Assembly (NCBI GenBank): GCA_902789415.1
Contig: CADAOD010000014.1
Span: 1-64,000 of the forward strand
Length of the DNA: 64,000 bases
Source of the DNA: an uncultured Prevotellaceae bacterium
Lineage (GTDB): Bacteria; Bacteroidota; Bacteroidia; Bacteroidales; Bacteroidaceae
Direction of reading: 5' to 3'
The notes beneath the pieces are model-generated. The model was given only the letters and a program-made list of their open reading frames with translations, did not search any database and was not told the origin of the DNA. How positions within the stretch are numbered: position 1 is the stretch's first letter; every line of letters starts with the position of its first letter. The translations under genes were made by a program, and so were the position numbers. Below, piece by piece: positions 62,920 through 64,000 of the stretch.

Positions 62920-64000
62920 ATGAAGACATCAGAACTTCAAAACATCAAACAGCGGTACAATATCGTTGGCAATTGCGACGCATTGAACCATGTGCTCGAC
63001 GTAGCCTTACAGGTTGCGCCCACCGACCTTAGTGTGTTGATTGTAGGCGAGAGCGGAGTGGGTAAGGAGATCATTCCAAGGGTGATTCACGACAACTCAC
63101 CACGCCGTCGCGAAAAGTATTTTGCCATCAACTGTGGCTCTATCCCCGAGGGTACTATCGACTCAGAGCTCTTTGGACATGTAAAGGGTTCTTATACGGG
63201 TGCCATCAACGATTCGCCAGGTTACTTTGGTGTGGCTAACAAGGGTACGCTCTTCCTCGACGAGGTGGGCGAACTGCCTTTGGCTACCCAGGCGCGATTG
63301 CTGCGTGTGCTCGAGACAGGCGAGTATATACCTGTGGGAGGCACCGAGATTCGTAAAACCGATGTACGTATTGTGGCTGCTACCAATGTGAATATCCGTC
63401 AGGCCATCAGCGAGGGTCGCTTCCGCGAGGACCTCTACTATCGCCTGAACTCGATACCCATCCAGATGCCACCCCTGCGTGAGCGTGGCGAGGATATCAT
63501 CCTGTTGTTCCGCTTGTTTGCCTTGCAGATGGCCGAGAAATACAAGATGGACCGTGTAGTGCTTGACGAGGGCGCCAAGCAGTTGCTGATGCACTACAAG
63601 TGGCCCGGCAACGTGCGCCAGTTGAAGAATATTACCGAGCAGATTAGCGTACTCTCGCCCGAGCGAAACATTACCGCCCAGGTGCTCAGTCAGTTTATTC
63701 CGCACGATAACGAAAGCACGCAGTTGGCGCCTATCCATCGCGAAGGCAGCAGCGATCATAGCTTTGAGAACGAACGTGAGATTCTGTATAAGATTCTGTT
63801 CGAGCTCCGTGGCAACGTGAACGATATGCGTCGCGAGATGAGTGCGCTGAAAAAGCAGCTCGACGATGTGCAGACGGCCAAGCCTACCACCGTAGAGCCC
63901 CTGTCTGCACCTGCCACCACATATCCTGCCCCCATCACTCAGCATCCCGCACCCGTAGCATCGGTAGAAGATGCCATCGCCGAGGAGTATATCGAGCCAG
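62920..64000 (+). CDS. Sigma-54-dependent activator, cut by the window edge
   Basis: The frame is open from ATG 62920 to the right edge, giving 360 residues with the end missing. Visible AAA+ signatures: Walker A GESGVGKE at 43-50, the sigma-54 contact loop GSYTGA at 90-95 (usual form GAFTGA), Walker B TLFLDEVGE near 110-118, and the GNVRQL segment near residue 230. There is no N-terminal receiver domain. A Pro/Thr-rich linker follows from about residue 305. A C-terminal Fis-type helix-turn-helix would lie beyond the edge. It is a candidate partner for the sigma-54-like groES site, which is inference. Confidence 0.9.
   Translation, partial: MKTSELQNIKQRYNIVGNCDALNHVLDVALQVAPTDLSVLIVGESGVGKEIIPRVIHDNSPRRREKYFAINCGSIPEGTIDSELFGHVKGSYTGAINDSPGYFGVANKGTLFLDEVGELPLATQARLLRVLETGEYIPVGGTEIRKTDVRIVAATNVNIRQAISEGRFREDLYYRLNSIPIQMPPLRERGEDIILLFRLFALQMAEKYKMDRVVLDEGAKQLLMHYKWPGNVRQLKNITEQISVLSPERNITAQVLSQFIPHDNESTQLAPIHREGSSDHSFENEREILYKILFELRGNVNDMRREMSALKKQLDDVQTAKPTTVEPLSAPATTYPAPITQHPAPVASVEDAIAEEYIEP

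Overview
The window comes from a member of the Bacteroidota, most likely order Bacteroidales and plausibly a Prevotella relative. Many genes are preceded by the phylum's housekeeping promoter (TTTG, about 20 bases, TAnnTTTG). Shine-Dalgarno sequences are weak. The chromosomal genes show typical Bacteroidales order: sppA-lpxK-pnp-thiL, a DUF4827 lipoprotein beside glmM, and tamB-tamA. This is a reading from sequence only; no database was searched.

Positions 1 to about 31,100 are a prophage cut by the left edge. At its right end a tyrosine integrase (minus strand) abuts the 3' end of an initiator-like tRNA-Met, the probable attachment site. From the left it carries an ArdC-type antirestriction protein, a phosphoribosyltransferase, small unknown genes separated by structured non-coding DNA, a secreted-protein cargo gene, and a leader with a three-copy 14-base repeat that could act as an RNA switch. 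The structural block (6.3-29.8 kb) includes a portal, connector-like proteins, tail and fibre proteins, holin, amidase, a spanin-like protein, tape measure and a tail-tip protein. I recognise no terminase, major capsid protein or prohead protease in it.

The most striking system is a complete diversity-generating retroelement (DGR) at 18,986-21,720: a C-type-lectin-like target protein whose last codons are the variable repeat (VR), an Avd-like accessory protein, a template repeat (TR) and a DGR-type reverse transcriptase. TR and VR lie exactly 720 bases apart and differ at 19 positions over 101 bases. All 19 are adenines in the template. The target follows the tail-fibre genes, so the cassette probably diversifies a phage receptor-binding protein.

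Positions 31.2-64 kb are chromosome. They carry a TetR regulator with fabG and an RluA-type pseudouridine synthase; tamB/tamA; a sugar nucleotidyltransferase and an NrnA-type phosphoesterase; a DUF4827 lipoprotein with glmM; groES/groEL behind a sigma-54-like site; sppA-lpxK-pnp-thiL; tRNA-Phe; type II pantothenate kinase and serine acetyltransferase; an AmpG-like transporter; a 1,224-residue glycosyltransferase/DUF4922/SpoIID fusion whose last junction holds heptamer repeats; rlmN-pdxA with a flippase-like membrane protein; and a truncated sigma-54 activator at the right edge. Two short promoter-to-terminator units (3,598-3,685 and 47,701-47,806) look like small RNA genes.
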